Assembly: GCA_964023275.1 (NCBI GenBank)
Contig: OZ029916.1
Span: forward strand, 23,406,453-23,470,452
DNA: 64,000 bases
Direction of reading: 5' to 3'
Source of the DNA: Norana najaformis
Taxonomy: Eukaryota; Annelida; Clitellata; Crassiclitellata; Hormogastridae
The notes beneath the pieces are model-generated. The model was given only the letters and a program-made list of their open reading frames with translations, was not told where the DNA came from and made no database searches. Position 1 is the first letter of the stretch. Each line of letters starts with the position of its first letter. A program made the position numbers and the translations under genes. This document shows positions 36,870 to 49,830 of this stretch, one piece after another.

Positions 36870-39800
36870 TAAACTTCCAAAATGTCTCAGTTTCCAATCG
36901 ACTGACTGACCTATGCCTACTCTTTATGTTGACTGACTACTCACTAACTTCGCACACTAAGTCGATCAACTGCTGTGTGCCCAGCAGATCGATGATTGGC
37001 AGAGCATTCTGTGTATGAGTGATTGATTGATCGATCGGTTGACGTAGATATTTCAACTGATGCAACAGAAAACAATTAACGGCTGGTGAACACACAAATA
37101 GTTTGAGGAGATGGAGGTTTATGGAAGCGGAGATATTACTTCAAGTAACATACGTCGCATCAGCAGCAGCTGAAAAGGAGACTGCTGCTGCTGCTGTTGC
37201 CAATACGGTTTAAGGTGAACATGGATCGACTGATGGTGGCTCAGTCCGAGCTCCACCTCTCTTGAAAACTCCTTTGCCATGCACCGTTTTCATGCTCCTG
37301 TAAACCAACATTCATTCAAAAACACTGATCTGACATCGAACGGAACAATAAGCAACCACATTCATAGAATGTTCATTATAGCCTACTAAAATATCGAGCA
37401 CCTTATCATCATCATCGTCAGTGGCGTGTCTCTCTCTGATGCGTTGCCGTTTCCACAACTCTTTGCAACTGTCGCGGTCTGGGGTTGGTCTCCAGGCTGT
37501 GTATAGTCCGAAGTTCAGCTGGCCGAGATCTGCCGACACCGTCCGGGTCTTTGTGTGCTTAGGCCTTCCGACCTAGCTCTTTCAGCTTCACAGAGGGGGA
37601 TATCAAGGCTACATCGTGCACCTGGACACGATCTTTTCCTTAGATCTTATCCTAGCCACAGAGTCATTCACCAAAAATGAAAAACCCTCTTTGACTTAGG
37701 GCCTTTTGCTTCTTTTAAGACTCTTCCACTATTGACAGTCGATAAGGTGAGGTAAGATAATCGTTAATTGATTACATGCCTTTATCAACATCAATAGGAC
37801 ATACGTAGGATGGATGATATCCGTATCTTCGAACAAGTGAAGACGTGCGACAGACAACGGGCAGTGAGCCGACGAGTCGAGAAAGGGTCAACTCTAGTCC
37901 TAAGAGGCGTAGCCCCTGGAATGAAGAGCAAACACAATAACAGTAATACAAAAACCGGGGGTTGAACGATTATTCAGCTGAAACGTAGATACAACAGCAG
38001 TACAACGACCGGAAATTGTTTCTTCTGTTGTGAGTTACATGGTTCGACAAGATAATGAAAAACTCGGTGGCAGAGGTGAGAGTCAACATTAGCAATCTGC
38101 GACGCGGAATAGTTATGCTCCTGCTGACAGAAGACCTATTTCCACGAATTAGAAAAGGGCTTTTGCTGTATGACAACGCAAATGACCCAATGATCAATAT
38201 TTTACACAAAGTTCGTAATTGAATTTAGTATTTCATATCGTACCAGTGTTGAACTTACGTAGCTACTTCCTCAATTGTGTACAATGTATTTCCTTAATAA
38301 TCCTTTTTGTGACCTTTTATTGTGGATTATTTTCATGATTAATAAATTGAGATGGCACGATTGAGCATCGTTTGATCGTGTTTCACTTTCAACCCTTCTC
38401 TTTCTATATGCCGAACTTCAAATGAAGCTACTGGGTGGTCCACCGTCCCCTCAAAAAGTGTCACGTTCACCTCCTGTGACTGCAACGGATGCGGGTGCTT
38501 ATGGCACCTGCGTCTCAAGATCTTCTGAGATGCTTACATTTGGCTGAGATAAAGGGTCTCGCAAGCTCGATTGAATTAGTCTCAACGCACCTCGTCTTGC
38601 AACGATAATGCACATCTAGCGCAGGCCTACTTTGTCCAGCTGATCTGGAACCTGTAAACGTTGATCAAGACATCATTGGTATGTTCATATTGCAATATCG
38701 GGGAGGACTTTATGAGTCTTAGTGGTGATGCTTACATAAAACAGAACAGAGAATTTCGTGCAGAATAGTGCAACGTCTCCTTTGATCGATTAATTATTTA
38801 TACAACATTGTTGCCATTAATTTTGGTATTTAATATCTAATATTGTAAATTGTGTTTCACGCTGTGTCAGTGTTGCAAGAGTAAGCTTAGCAGTTGGTAC
38901 ACAGTCCTGTACAATTTGCTCTCGATCGCTGTTTTAGTTAATCCAGATGCATAGTTTGCTAACAATGAAACACGGCTTCGTGTTATAGATAACCGTGTTT
39001 TAGCGCCGTTTTGAGGTACTCTAAATGCGCTACACTGTGTTCAGATGTATAGTTACAACGAAAATACGAATAGTGCGCAGTGTTGGTCTAGTTGACGTGT
39101 GGGTACTTGTATACGCTGGTCAAGAGTTCAAGCATTCAAATAATTATCATAATCTGTATCTGCATGATGCTTATCCATGTATCATATGTAAAGGTAAATG
39201 CAAATCTTCGATGTTTTTCAGTACTACACAAAATCTGCGACGTTTGTTAAATTCAGAAGAGCCAGATTGTTTGGTCAGTTTAGATACCAGGTCAGGATAG
39301 TAAAGCTTGGGGAGGTAAATACCTCAGAAAAGACATATACCCCTATATTGTCGGTGGTGCTTACTAGCATGGAAATTCACGTATATGTAGGTGTTGCAGC
39401 AATGATGTGTTGGTAGCGCAGGTGATTTTTGGGTTAGTGGTGGTAGGGAATGGTGAGAGACATTGATGTTTTTAAGGGCAATGAAAGAGTGGGTGAGTTG
39501 GTTTCCGTGGGTGGTAAAGAACTTGCCGTGACTGATCGTTCTCTCTCTATATATGCAAATACAGAAATTATGTGTGATTAGCTCTGATTGCCGGATGGCT
39601 ATTGCAGCCATGACAGGCAATTCAGTTGTCTTCCTGCATCCTCAGTGCTCAATTAAGACTATAGGCTGTCTGATGTCAACTACACATCTAATCACGTCGT
39701 TGTAGACATAGGCAACATGATTTTCATAAAGCCACCGATTAAAGCAGAAATTGTTTTCTATTTATAATTTCGTTTAAAGTCAAAGGTTTTCGATGCAGTT

Positions 39801-41860
39801 AAAATAAGTCTTAACGAAGAAAACTTGCATAAGTCATGTCAATAATTATTAAAAATGGAATGTGCACGCTGTAATATATTTTTGTTTGCATGCTCTGTTG
39901 AAAAAGAGTAGAATACTTTTACCTACAGTACATCTTTTGTTGAGCTGATTTTAATACATTAATGTGCATGTTTTTGCAGCAAAGTATGGACAAACACTAG
40001 TGCAGGCAACGGAGTCATCTACAAAAATTGTTGCAGAGATATCCACGCACTGCCGATAAGCCAAATCTAAGTTGAGCCTAATTCCACACTTTTAGGCCCA
40101 CTGTCTACATTAATTTCAGAGAGTAAGCGAATAAGCCAGTACACTCTACAAATAGTTCACTGACTCGTATATCAAGCAACATAATACGCCTCTACTACAT
40201 GTATGCATACATGTATATGTCTGGAGATTTATGCATCGCCTGTCACAGGAAATTAATTATCTGTCCCAATGCAGGGACTAGTCTGCTATCTGAATCGAGA
40301 GCGGGAATCAGCATAACTGATTTTGGCATAGTTTATGTTTAAGTTGGTACAGACAGTGTAGGCCGACCATACTGGCTCTCTCAGCCGAAAGCCTTAATGT
40401 ATCACACAGGCTAGCAATACAATTTCTTGCCTTCGGATTACAGCAGTTATTGATCGAAGCTACAACATCTGTTCAAACAACTTATATAGCGCCACCGTGT
40501 ATATAATCAGATAAAAACGCAAGATAAGAATCTGGAGTCACATTGAAATATAACACTCTACATCGCTTAGTTTTCTAAATATTCTATCAGCTGGGATCAC
40601 AAATTCAATAACGGCGTTACCATTATTTGTGTTGGATAAACGAAAGGAGGAGCATCTCGAACATAAAAGCACCCAGACAGTAACGCGTATAAAAGCTTAT
40701 AGACATGTTTTCGCATGTTTTTGTGATTAATACGACGCTGTACCAAGATGATAGGACAGACACAGTGTTTACATTCGATGAGATCGTTGGCCGAAATATA
40801 TTGCATCCCTTTGTGTTCCTAGTTGCCAATGCCATTTCACTCTGTTTACTCTTGCTAATATAATTTTTATGCAGTGCCTAGGATCGCTAAGAAGAAATGT
40901 CTGCAAGCAACTAACGCTATGTGGTCAGAACGCTACGTATATACATAGTGTCTGCTTGTAGCCAGAGATTATAGACACTGCACACAAATAGATACAAGTA
41001 CGTAACGCCCTCTGAACGTGTTAATAGCTGGATTTATACGTCTTTGATGTTTTATTTATTTAATTTAAGAGTTTTTCAGCTACACGCGCTTTTGACGTGA
41101 ATCCACAAATCAACGCGATATAAGTTTCTGATTAATAATAATAATGTTGACACAGCACAAACATTATGAACTGGTGATGGACAGGCATCTTCTTAATCTG
41201 CTAAATATGTCTTGCTGCAGTTCATAGCCCTTCATTACCAGAAATTTATATGTCTACACCACCCTTAACCCTTTCTGTAATTTCATCGGGAATTACTTTA
41301 AATTTCTATGTATCAGTGTGATTTTCGCAGATTGTTACTGTAATTTCTACAATAAGCGAATGTGAATTGCGACTTTCGAAGAAAATGAATTGCGACTTTC
41401 AAAGAAAATTGCTACAAATTTCACAGTAGTTTAGTGCAAAACAAATTCGCAAAAACATGAAAGTTACTATGAAATTCAAAGTAGGTTACTAGCATCGACA
41501 TTTACTGTCAGCTACTGTGGTTTTCACGGGAAATGTTTAGACTGTACGTCGGCTCCGGCAAATTACTTGTATATAAAGCATATTCTCGACTCATGACTTT
41601 CGCTGAACAGATACTTTGCAATTCAACCCTCGCGTTTATATCATACATGGCGCAAAGTTCAGCGGATCATAAAGCGTTGCAGGAATTTAACCTCGGTTCG
41701 TTCTGTGGTCGAATTCATAATATGTAGCAGTCGATTGACGGTCGATGTGGCCTATTCATAACTCCGGATGTCATTTGTTCGACGCGCGTGGCTTTGTATG
41801 CAATGAATGCATGTCGGCGTCCACAGCCATCTTGCATATTCCCCCGGAGACTACCGCGTT
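36870..41860. other. five kilobases without recognisable genes
   Basis: Intron of the gene model. A short Ala-coding triplet run lies at 37153-37200. Two direct copies of TGAATTGCGACTTTC (about 41361-41400) and several TATA-rich patches are present. No frame over 100 codons with sensible composition. Confidence 0.5.
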
Positions 41861-42250
41861 CAGAAGAGACAAGGGGAAAAGGAGGAGAAGGAGAGGAAGG
41901 AAAAGCCGAAATGTGAAGAAGATGAGAAGAAAGGGAAGAAGCGGACAATGGAAGGTCGTGAAGGAAAGCGCGGAAGGGACTTGGAGACACAAGCAGACTG
42001 AGAAGAATGTATAAGAAGATGAAACAGGAATAACAAAAGAAGCAAATGGCCGCGCTGGGAATTAAGAAGACAAAGAAGGCCTCAGACGGAGAAAGACAAA
42101 TAGGTAAAGTTTGACAGTGACGAATGAAAGGCAAAGGCGACACAGATTAACTGGTCAGGGAAAAGAGAAATAGAGGGAGGGTCAGTTGATTAAAAGATTG
42201 AAAAGACTAGTGATGACAATCACAGATAGAAGAGTTGGTGTGGAAGAGAA
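41861..42250. repeat. purine-rich tract and short (TA)n
   Basis: Strong GGA/GAA/AAG bias on the + strand at 41861-42200 gives spurious basic (+) and F/S/L-rich (minus) frames. (TA)n at 42253-42270. Confidence 0.6.
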
Positions 42251-42331
42251 AGATATATATATATATATATGCCATCATCTCTTGACAAATAACTACGTTA
42301 AGCAATAATTTGAAATAAAGATTTACCTAAG

Positions 42332-43225
42332 GTGAACTACTCACGCAGTTGCCATCTCATGAATGCTTTTACCTATACGCTGCTCTCTTTCAATCATGCT
42401 GTGCGCTCTAAAAAACGCCACTCAAATAATGAGGTAAGGTCGGCACTCGCTCATTCATTAAACACCCCCCCCCGCCAACATTGGTCCATAAATATATCGG
42501 CTGAAGAGCAAACAGGACAAAACTCCTCCACTGCCTTTAGTCCGGTAGTGCCAATCCCAAGCCTGGATAAAGGAGGAGGAGGACGTGAACGGCCTTTGAT
42601 GCCATAAGATGTCGTTAAACAGTGAAACTAAACAGGACAACAGCAACCCACCAACTGGAAGCAGGATCACATGGCTTGACAACGAATCTTCATTTTCACA
42701 CGAAGCACCAGTATTCGAAACAACCCGGATGCTGTGGCGAACGACAAACGCATTGGCAATCTGATGCCATCTGCCAGTTTGCTGCCCTATACTTCCAAGC
42801 TGTGCTATAGACACGATAAACAATGTTTTGTTACCTCCCATGACATTCATAAGAAGCGAGGATGAATAGAAGTAACGAGGGTCGATGTCTAGACATGTCC
42901 TAGCATCAGCCGCTGAGGCAGATACAAAGCTTGGCGGAAGTCACGTGTACTATGCGTAAGTCACGTGTACTAGGCGTAAGTCACCTGTGCTGATCAAAAT
43001 CACGATTCTCAAGCTGAGCGAAGTAATGGTTCGGCAACGAAGATTCGATTGCCAGCCGTTGAAGACAATGGCCGCTGCCAACGATTCACGCCCACGACCC
43101 CTATCGACTCGGAAAAACATTAAGTAAACATATACACACGCAGGTTTAATGCTATATACAACACTACATTGTATATACTGCATAACACAAAAACACATAT
43201 ATATCTACATTTATGCTTTTGGTAG
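42332..43225. other. no confident gene; 20-bp tandem repeat at 42941-42985
   Basis: A short + frame from 42609 (MSLNSETKQDNSNPPTGSR, about 50 codons) and a 130-codon minus frame (42850-42458) overlap. Both are non-repetitive and neither shows a domain. GCGTAAGTCACGTGTACTAG-like units repeat about 2.5 times at 42941-42985. Confidence 0.35.
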
Positions 43226-43309
43226 TCCTACGGGCGGACGTTATGCCGGTTTCATTTCATTTTCCTATGCTCTGGGTCGGGAATTGACCATTACAGCATA
43301 AGAATTGTT

Positions 43310-43475
43310 CTTCTGCTTTCCAGTCAACCAGAAGCGCCGGTTGGAAATCTACTGCTTAATGACAAAGGCAATCGTGTGTAAACAAATCGCCGAAGTTCGC
43401 AACCTTGCGTCCATTCATATTTTCGGCTCAAATCCTTAATCGTTAGACCACCTGACATGTGGCCTTGTGTTAAAA
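43310..43475 (-). mobile_element. tRNA-derived SINE, diverged copy
   Basis: The minus strand reads CATGTCAGGTGGTCTAACG (A-box region), then GGTTGCGAACTTCGG (decayed B box), then the body shared with 8205-8515 (TCATTAAGCAGTAGATTTCC). It is older than the copy at 8205. Confidence 0.65.
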
Positions 43476-44089
43476 CTGGGCCACCGAGTCACAGATGCTT
43501 ATTATCAAGGTTAAACAGTCTTCACCTTATGGCTCAGAAGGTGAAAGAAATAAATAGGTAAGTCAGTAAGTAAGTCAATCAGTCATCTTGTAAGTCATTC
43601 GTTAGTCAGATCCAGGCCTCTGAGAGCTGATGTTCAATGAGGCGTGTAAGAAATGAGGGCTTACCGTACCTTATTTTGATCAGTGAGCCAACCAGTAATT
43701 CAGTCAGTCAGTAGTTCAGCGAGCGATTAATCTTGTGAGTGAATAAGTAGGTAAGTACTTTAACGATTGATTTGGTTCTGATTTGTTGTTCTTTGGCGGT
43801 GGCATTCAGAGCAACTTGTTCTGAAAATCTTCACTTGCGTTTCAGAGGCAGTATTTAACATTGTCGTGTTGCTGTGTCTTAGTATACTTTCACATTGCCA
43901 TAAAACCGGCTTGACTTTAACTGTCGCTGTGGGTGGTACAACCTGAGCAATCAAACGAAACGGTTAAATGCTTTCGTGCTATGCCAAATTCAAACATATA
44001 CACCACTGGCAGCTATACTGTGTATAGACAAAGTTCTCTAGAGTGATAATAGATTAGAATTGCTCTATGTGGTTGAAGTAGAAGAGCAG

Positions 44090-44352
44090 TTCCCTAAACT
44101 GGCCTCTAAGAGTAGCCATGGGTACGAAGTATTAGCGACTTCATAATTTTTAGCTTCGGCATATGAGGGCGGATGGTCAGCCCTCTTCCTCGCCGCCTGA
44201 TCTTCCCACTGACAGTGTACGGTCAGTGTACTCATTATAGCTGAGTTCACTTTGGGGCTCAAGTGGAGCCGAAATCTGGAAATAAATTTCTGCCCTGACG
44301 AGCATTTGAACCCCCGGACTTTCAGCACACAAACCACTAGACTATCGCGCAC
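44090..44352 (-). mobile_element. second family of tRNA-derived SINE
   Basis: The minus strand begins GGTGCGCGATAGTCTAGTGG (A box) and 30 bp later reads CGGGGGTTCAAATGC (B box), then a body CTGCCCTGACGAG-complementary segment with no match to the other SINE family here. The 95-codon minus frame over it is not a protein. The tail near 44090 is unclear. Confidence 0.7.
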
Positions 44353-44456
44353 CCCGAGGTATAGTTGTGTTTATAGCATTTCCCATAAATCAGTATTAAT
44401 AGTCTGTTGGCGATGTTGAACTGTTGAAGAGACTGAGATGATGATGGTAACTCCAG

Positions 44457-44752
44457 ATGACGAGGCGACGGTCCTGGGTCCGTCTCCAAGTGCCATTCAC
44501 GGCAGCCGACCCCATCAGCATCCGATCCGACCAGACGCCAAGACCATCCCTCCGAAACGACAGCCGCAGCCTACTCACCAACCTTCTCCTGCCCCTGTTC
44601 CTGTTCCTCCTCCTCCTCCTCCTCCTCCTCCTCCTTCTACTCAGCTGCAACCGCATCAGCTCCAAGTAATGAGGAAGGCATCAGTAGACGAATCAGACGC
44701 CAGGTCGAACGAAAGTATGGAGGCAAACGAAATTTCCACTGGCCGCGCTTTT
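44457..44752 (+). CDS. exon 3, proline-rich segment
   Basis: The frame is open from 44420. I take the acceptor as CTCCAG at 44451-44456, because it gives phase 1 and joins exon 2 without a stop; its pyrimidine tract is poor, so the start is the weakest point. The donor TTT|GTGAGTAT at 44753 is good. It encodes about 99 residues: DDEATVLGPSPS, a Pro/His/Gln-rich region, ten Pro from a (CCT)n run at about 44609-44633, then RKASVDESDARSNES, a basic-Ser/acidic stretch typical of disordered nuclear proteins. It ends in phase 0. An RKAS match to a basophilic kinase site is visible but untested. Confidence 0.7.
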
Positions 44753-45619
44753 GTGAGTATCGTTGACCCCGGCCGGGGTTATTTCGGCAATGTCGTCTGT
44801 TTGTTGACATCATTCTATCTGTTTGTGTGTCAATATGCATGGCTCTTGTCTCGTCTTAATGCGCTTGCATAGAAATGATCTATCAGCATAGGCTATATAT
44901 GTTTGCCTTCCTATCTGTCTGTCTCTATCTGTGCTGCTCATTCTGTTTGTATGTTTATGTATCTCTTGTCAGTCTATTTGTTCTCCTATGTATGCCACTT
45001 TGTGCTTTTGTTTGTCTCAAAATGATCGTATGTGTTACTCGATAACCATGTTTATATCTTAATATAGTGGAATTGAAAAATGTAAATCTTAACCTGATAA
45101 CGAAATGACACAAGCGACTGAGCAGAACGATGCGGGGGAGATAAAGGAAGAGAATTATTGACTAAAAACGGCCATACAATTCTAATGGCATCGAGTCTGT
45201 TGATGACTAAAACGGTCATAGAAAATTTGGCGAAGCAAAATGATCCTCAAAAGCAGAGGCACTTTCAGCATCGGTGTATTCGATGTAAACACCAAAGGGC
45301 CCAACGGCGCAGAGTACAATGGGCCCCAATTACGATTGTCAATATTCCAGTAGCCAAAGTCTGGGCGGGCCCCTAGAAAAGCATACCCAGAGATATTATA
45401 AACCATAAAAGCGCCTATGCTCAAAAGAACTCGTCTACACTTTTTGGGTGAGCTGTTAAGCACAGCCTTGCTTCCTTCCTCCCCTTGCACACCTCTGGAT
45501 TCCCCAGTGGTTAAGTGTACGAACATATATGTCCTTTTTATCTTTGTATCCAAACTTATTTAATTGCTTGCATGAAAGCAAAGTTATTTCTATGTCTGTT
45601 GGCCGTTGAGTTCCATATA

Positions 45620-45880
45620 TATAGTTGGGCCTGGAGCTTATACATGTACATATTCATTTGTGTATATGCTAATGTATATGCGTAGGCTATATATTCCTCC
45701 GTATAATTATATACATAGGCCCCATAGATATATAAGCATTTAGATATATCTTATGTATATGCATGCATATATTCATATATATGGAGATGCATATGTATAT
45801 AGTATTATAGATATGCATATGTATGTATATGAAGATGATTATATGTAGATACGCATTTGTATATTATATTACGAGTCGGA
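45620..45880. repeat. cryptically simple TATATGCA-rich sequence
   Basis: Repeated TATGTATATGCATATAT-like words without a fixed period, in the intron between exons 3 and 4. Confidence 0.7.
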
Positions 45881-47402
45881 AAAAATGTTTCAGCGACAGC
45901 TCAGTTCGCGCGGCTTCAACAGTTATTCCACACGTTTCTTACAAATACTCGCTACGAGGGGCCCCAACTCATAACACACATCAACATAAAACTTCTCATT
46001 TATATAGTCTTAAACTCCGCCAAAACACACCTCCAAGCACTGCTTCAACAGATAGGTGAATGGGCATGCCATCATGAGACCCAAGCAACTTTCCCTCTTG
46101 ACCTTTTCTCCTTCAACAGAAAAGTGCATGGGCACGTGTCAACTTTCCCTTGCACAAGTGCTCTCGCATCAATATGTATATAATCGCAATTACATAAGCG
46201 TGGATATATATATATATATGTTGTATAGGACGTATCTCGCGGCGTTCTTCGCTGCCTCTGCTGCTTACTTACCTGCTTACTTAGATGAAATGTGCTGCAT
46301 TTCGCATCAGGATGCTGTGCTGGTCCGCTGGGAATCGTAGCATCACGTGATCAGCGAAAACCCGCCAATCATATATACACAGTCGCCCAACAATTGACAG
46401 AAACTGAATCAAAGGAGCATATAGCGAGAAAACGAGTCAACAGAGAAATGGAAAGAGAGAACGACGTGTCACTAGAAGAAACTGAGAACAGCGAATAGGA
46501 GACAATAACAATGGGTAATGATCGCAGAACAGGCAAAAACGAAAACAGCTCAGAAGAACCGTCGGCAAAACAGGACGAAAATAGAAAGCAAGATAGAAAA
46601 TTATTGCAGGTTGGGGGCAGGCATTATTCTGAGTTCATCTGTGGCAAGCACGCAATTAGGGCCGCGGGAAGCCAAGCGGAAGAGAACAGAGCAGCCACAG
46701 AAACGGCCGACTAATGTGGAATCAATAAGACAAACCATGTAGCATATTGTTGCTATGTAAATTCGTCCCTGGTTGGATGCACTGAACGCCCTGTTCATCA
46801 TTAGGCCAGCTTGCTTTAATCACTCGGAATCGTCCCATATTATCAAACGCCATCCGTGGCAATGAGTTCACTATCTAATTAGTCTTATTTTGCTTTAATT
46901 AGGTATTTTGCTTTAATTAGATTGCATTTTATTATTATACACAAATGCCACGCTAATTATTTCAAGCCTATGTTTTTAAATTAATCAGACTATTTTTCTG
47001 TGAAATGAAAAGAAAAAGGAACTGTCGAGTTTGCATTAAATCTTGAGTGATTGGTCTCTATCCAACTTCAGGGCCGCTTAGAGGCCTAAACAGAAGGCCC
47101 AGGTGGTCCTTAAGATGCAAAGCCTACAAAGCAGGTTCAAATGACTTGAAACAGCTAAGAAGAACCGTCGGCAAAACAACAAAGCAAGCCCAAAGAGCCT
47201 GAAAGTGGTGAATTCAAGATTAGAACCGCTTGCAGTAAAGATTACCTATAGATAACATCTAAGTTTGAGCATCTGATTAGTAAATTGAAAATTTTGTATA
47301 ACATTAATATATTTCAACCTTTTTATGCATGTTGATTCTGTAGGAAAACTTGCGTTAGGGATTAGATAAAACTGAGATGAAATGTCTTAACTAATGTTAC
47401 AG
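45881..47402. other. intron 3, no further feature
   Basis: Frames at 46292-46742 are basic/acidic-rich but lack splice sites. A good branch-like TTAACTAAT precedes the acceptor of exon 4. Confidence 0.5.
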
Positions 47403-47483
47403 AGTTCGCTGCCTGAAAACGACGATCGACAAAGAGATTCGTATGTTTGTCAGATCTGCCGCGTCCGATGCTCCAATCTCGAA
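47403..47483 (+). CDS. exon 4, first half of a U1/JAZ-type C2H2 zinc finger
   Basis: The acceptor TTAACTAATGTTACAG and donor GAA|GTAAGTG are both near consensus. It is 81 nt, phase 0 at each end, reading SSLPENDDRQRDS then YVCQICRVRCSNLE. The pair C439/C442 (model numbering) supplies two zinc ligands. The histidines come from the next exon, so the finger is split by an intron. The spelling [FY]-x-C-x-I-C-x3-C-S strongly recalls the first finger after the disordered half of CIZ1. Phase 1 is also open but does not continue into a finger. Confidence 0.85.
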
Positions 47484-48846
47484 GTAAGTGACAATATTCT
47501 TTAGTATTCTTAGCATTGTTTAAGAAATCAAAAGTGCTTGGTCATTTATATAGCGCAATTAATAACATCTCAAAGGCGACAACACATATCTGCTACCATT
47601 TATAGGCCTAATAGCACATTGTCGTGGAAAGAAAACATGATTTTTTCCTAGACACCAATTGGCGTTATAGGCACGAACTGCTGGATATATAAAATTAATT
47701 GTTATAATGTTGCTACTGGTTGAAATGTAATTCAAATTAAAATAAAATACTGTAAGATAAAATAGTCGCTCATTAATTACATACACACTTTTCCCAACAT
47801 GAATCCTCGAAGGCGTGGTTCTTAAACTGGAAGATCTTTCGGCTGAGGCACACATAAGACAACACCAAATCAAGAACTTGGTAACCTTTCTTGATGGCAG
47901 CGAACTGTCAATAATTAGCAATAACGCATCGAGTTTTGAAACCTATGCGAGTATGTAAAGCAAATACATTAAAAATCTGCCCGTATATCACAAAGACCAT
48001 TCATTACACAGGTTGGTTATTTTGTTTAGCATTGCTATTTATTATATTTCTATCGGAGACTTGTTCAATCTATATTACAAGGTTGATGAACTGCAAATAT
48101 AATAAGGGTCGAAGTACAATTAAACCGGTTGCTCTATTCGAAAAGATTCATACTGCCATGGGCTTGCTTCATTTGCCAACTGATATTACTTCCTATAGTT
48201 GTACGTGTCCAACACACGTCACAACGCCAGCCGTTAACATGCACCCTCCTCCTTCTCTCATAATGGGAGAACAAATTTTCGGTTCCGGCTTTGCTGTGCT
48301 TAGAAGTGCTCTTCAGACGGCGATAAACAGCACCGAGTCATTGAATTTATGGATTTACGACCAGGAATCGGGATTTCATGAGACCACCAGACACTAGCCC
48401 TACTGAACCTATCTGGTTCGTTCAGTCAACATCGATCCATCTTACCACATCGACTCAACCACACAGTAGCTTCCTGTTTCCTGACCTCCAATTTAAAACC
48501 ACATATACATAAACATATTAAATACATCTATACATATATATTATATAGACTAACGTCATACTATGCAAGCTACGAATGGGAAGTTGTTCAAGTCAAATAC
48601 AGAACAGTCTGTGTATAGCAAAAAATATGAAGCGGCGCAAATACTACAATTATAATTATATTTACATAATATTTGCACATACATATGCAGGCCTACACAC
48701 ATATATGCATGCATGCATGAATACATACATATGCGTACATATATACAAACACATATATAGAGAAGAGTAATAAAATCCGTGCTTTGAAGTCGACCAAGAA
48801 ATCACCACCAGTCTGGCCTCTTAACATGTCCACTGACAGGGCATAT
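47484..48846. other. intron 4, 5' part; one unassigned ORF
   Basis: A frame at 47936-48397 (about 150 codons) includes a hydrophobic, membrane-like run (GWLFCLALLFIIFL) but shows no family similarity I can name and starts with TTG. A LINE-type terminal fold (TAGCGC...AAGGCGAC) lies at 47551-47580. Confidence 0.4.
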
Positions 48847-49276
48847 TGTTACTTTCGACGTATAAGATGGAACCTAATAGGTTACGTTGTTTTACGTTGT
48901 ACATCTTCTGTACGTTTAGGCGAGAAAGCCGAAGGTATATAAAGGTGGTGTTTAGTTTGGACTCAGACTGGATTTTTGTTTGGTTCTGCGCGGCCATTTT
49001 GTTGCCAGTCTCTTTCAACGAGTTGTATTATGTCTCTCCACGCGGAGGACTTGTTTGGTTTCTCGAAGACGTCTTGGTTCTTTGGAGTCGTCTTACTTTA
49101 CCTTGTGTTGGAGGTTGTTGTGCTTTTGTTTGAGAGGTTTCGACTGGTTTTGTCGCCACCTGAGGTCGACGTCTTGATATTTTATGTGAGCTATTTTATG
49201 CTTGTAAATAGCTTAGGAAATGAAACTGTTAGCCTAAAGTTGGTATTTTGTTCTATACCTCTAAACAACCTGTAAC

Positions 49277-49277
<1 letters not shown>
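48847..49277 (+). mobile_element. candidate solo LTR of a retrotransposon
   Basis: The segment begins TGTTAC and ends GTAACA, the inverted TG...CA ends expected of an LTR, 431 bp apart. A clear TATA box (TATATAAA) lies at 48936-48943, about 90 bp in, where an LTR U3 promoter would be. The DNA downstream is open in all three + frames, common in transcribed leader sequence. Flanking 4-mers are ATAT and ATGT, an imperfect target duplication. No internal gag/pol, primer-binding site or second LTR is seen. It ends 58 bp upstream of exon 5. Confidence 0.55.
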
Positions 49278-49281
<4 letters not shown>

Positions 49282-49316
<35 letters not shown>

Positions 49317-49318
49317 AT
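49282..49318. repeat. (TA)n microsatellite
   Basis: Thirty-some bp of TA directly between the candidate LTR and exon 5. Confidence 0.95.
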
Positions 49319-49335
49319 ATGCATATTCTGCATAG

Positions 49336-49481
49336 AATTTCGACATGCACATGCAATCGGATGAGCATCGTCGGCTGATGAAAGCCATCGCCAGTGTCCA
49401 TTTCCAGAAGACAAAGCAGAGACTGAAGACTCTCAAAGTTAACCTAAAGCAGCGACTGAAGTTCACGAACAAAGCCAAAAG
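49336..49481 (+). CDS. exon 5, second half of the C2H2 finger and basic helix-like linker
   Basis: Acceptor ATATTCTGCATAG, donor AAG|GTAACC. It joins exon 4 in phase 0, so the finger continues NFDMHMQSDEHRRLMKAI; H455 and H461 complete C-x2-C-x12-H-x5-H, the long-linker U1/JAZ/matrin class and not the classical TFIIIA class. A very basic stretch follows (FQKTKQRLKTLKVNLKQRLK), likely helical and possibly nucleic-acid binding or a nuclear localisation signal. It ends with two bases of a codon, completed by exon 6. Confidence 0.88.
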
Positions 49482-49569
49482 GTAACCAACTTTCTGGATA
49501 TTAGATCTGACGAGCACAGCACACACGATTGCAGCCTGATAATTAGATGATTAGATTAAAAGCATTGAC

Positions 49570-49576
49570 AGGTATC

Positions 49577-49609
<33 letters not shown>

Positions 49610-49830
49610 ATGGATGGACGGAAGGACGGAGGGATGGAGGGATGGATGGGTGGGTGGATGGATGGATGGATGGATGGATGGATGAAGAGGGGAAAAGAAG
49701 TGAGAATTGGAATGGACGGAAGGACGGATTGATGGACGGATGGATGGATAGGTGGGTCGGTGGATGGGTGGATGGGTTTGGGAGGGTGGAATGGATGGAT
49801 GGATGGATGGATGGATGAATGTGTGGATGG
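49570..49830. repeat. (GGAT)n microsatellite with variant units
   Basis: GGATGGAT with GGAC, GGAG and GGGT variants over about 260 bp, broken at 49688-49725. It carries false GWMDGW and IHPSIHPS frames. Confidence 0.95.

Noticed and set aside
44065..44352. 95-codon minus-strand protein
   Set aside because: The sequence is a tRNA-derived SINE with A and B boxes.
48846..49275. Hydrophobic membrane-protein-like frames in three registers
   Set aside because: All registers are open at once over a T-rich segment bounded by TGTTAC and GTAACA; a solo LTR explains it better.
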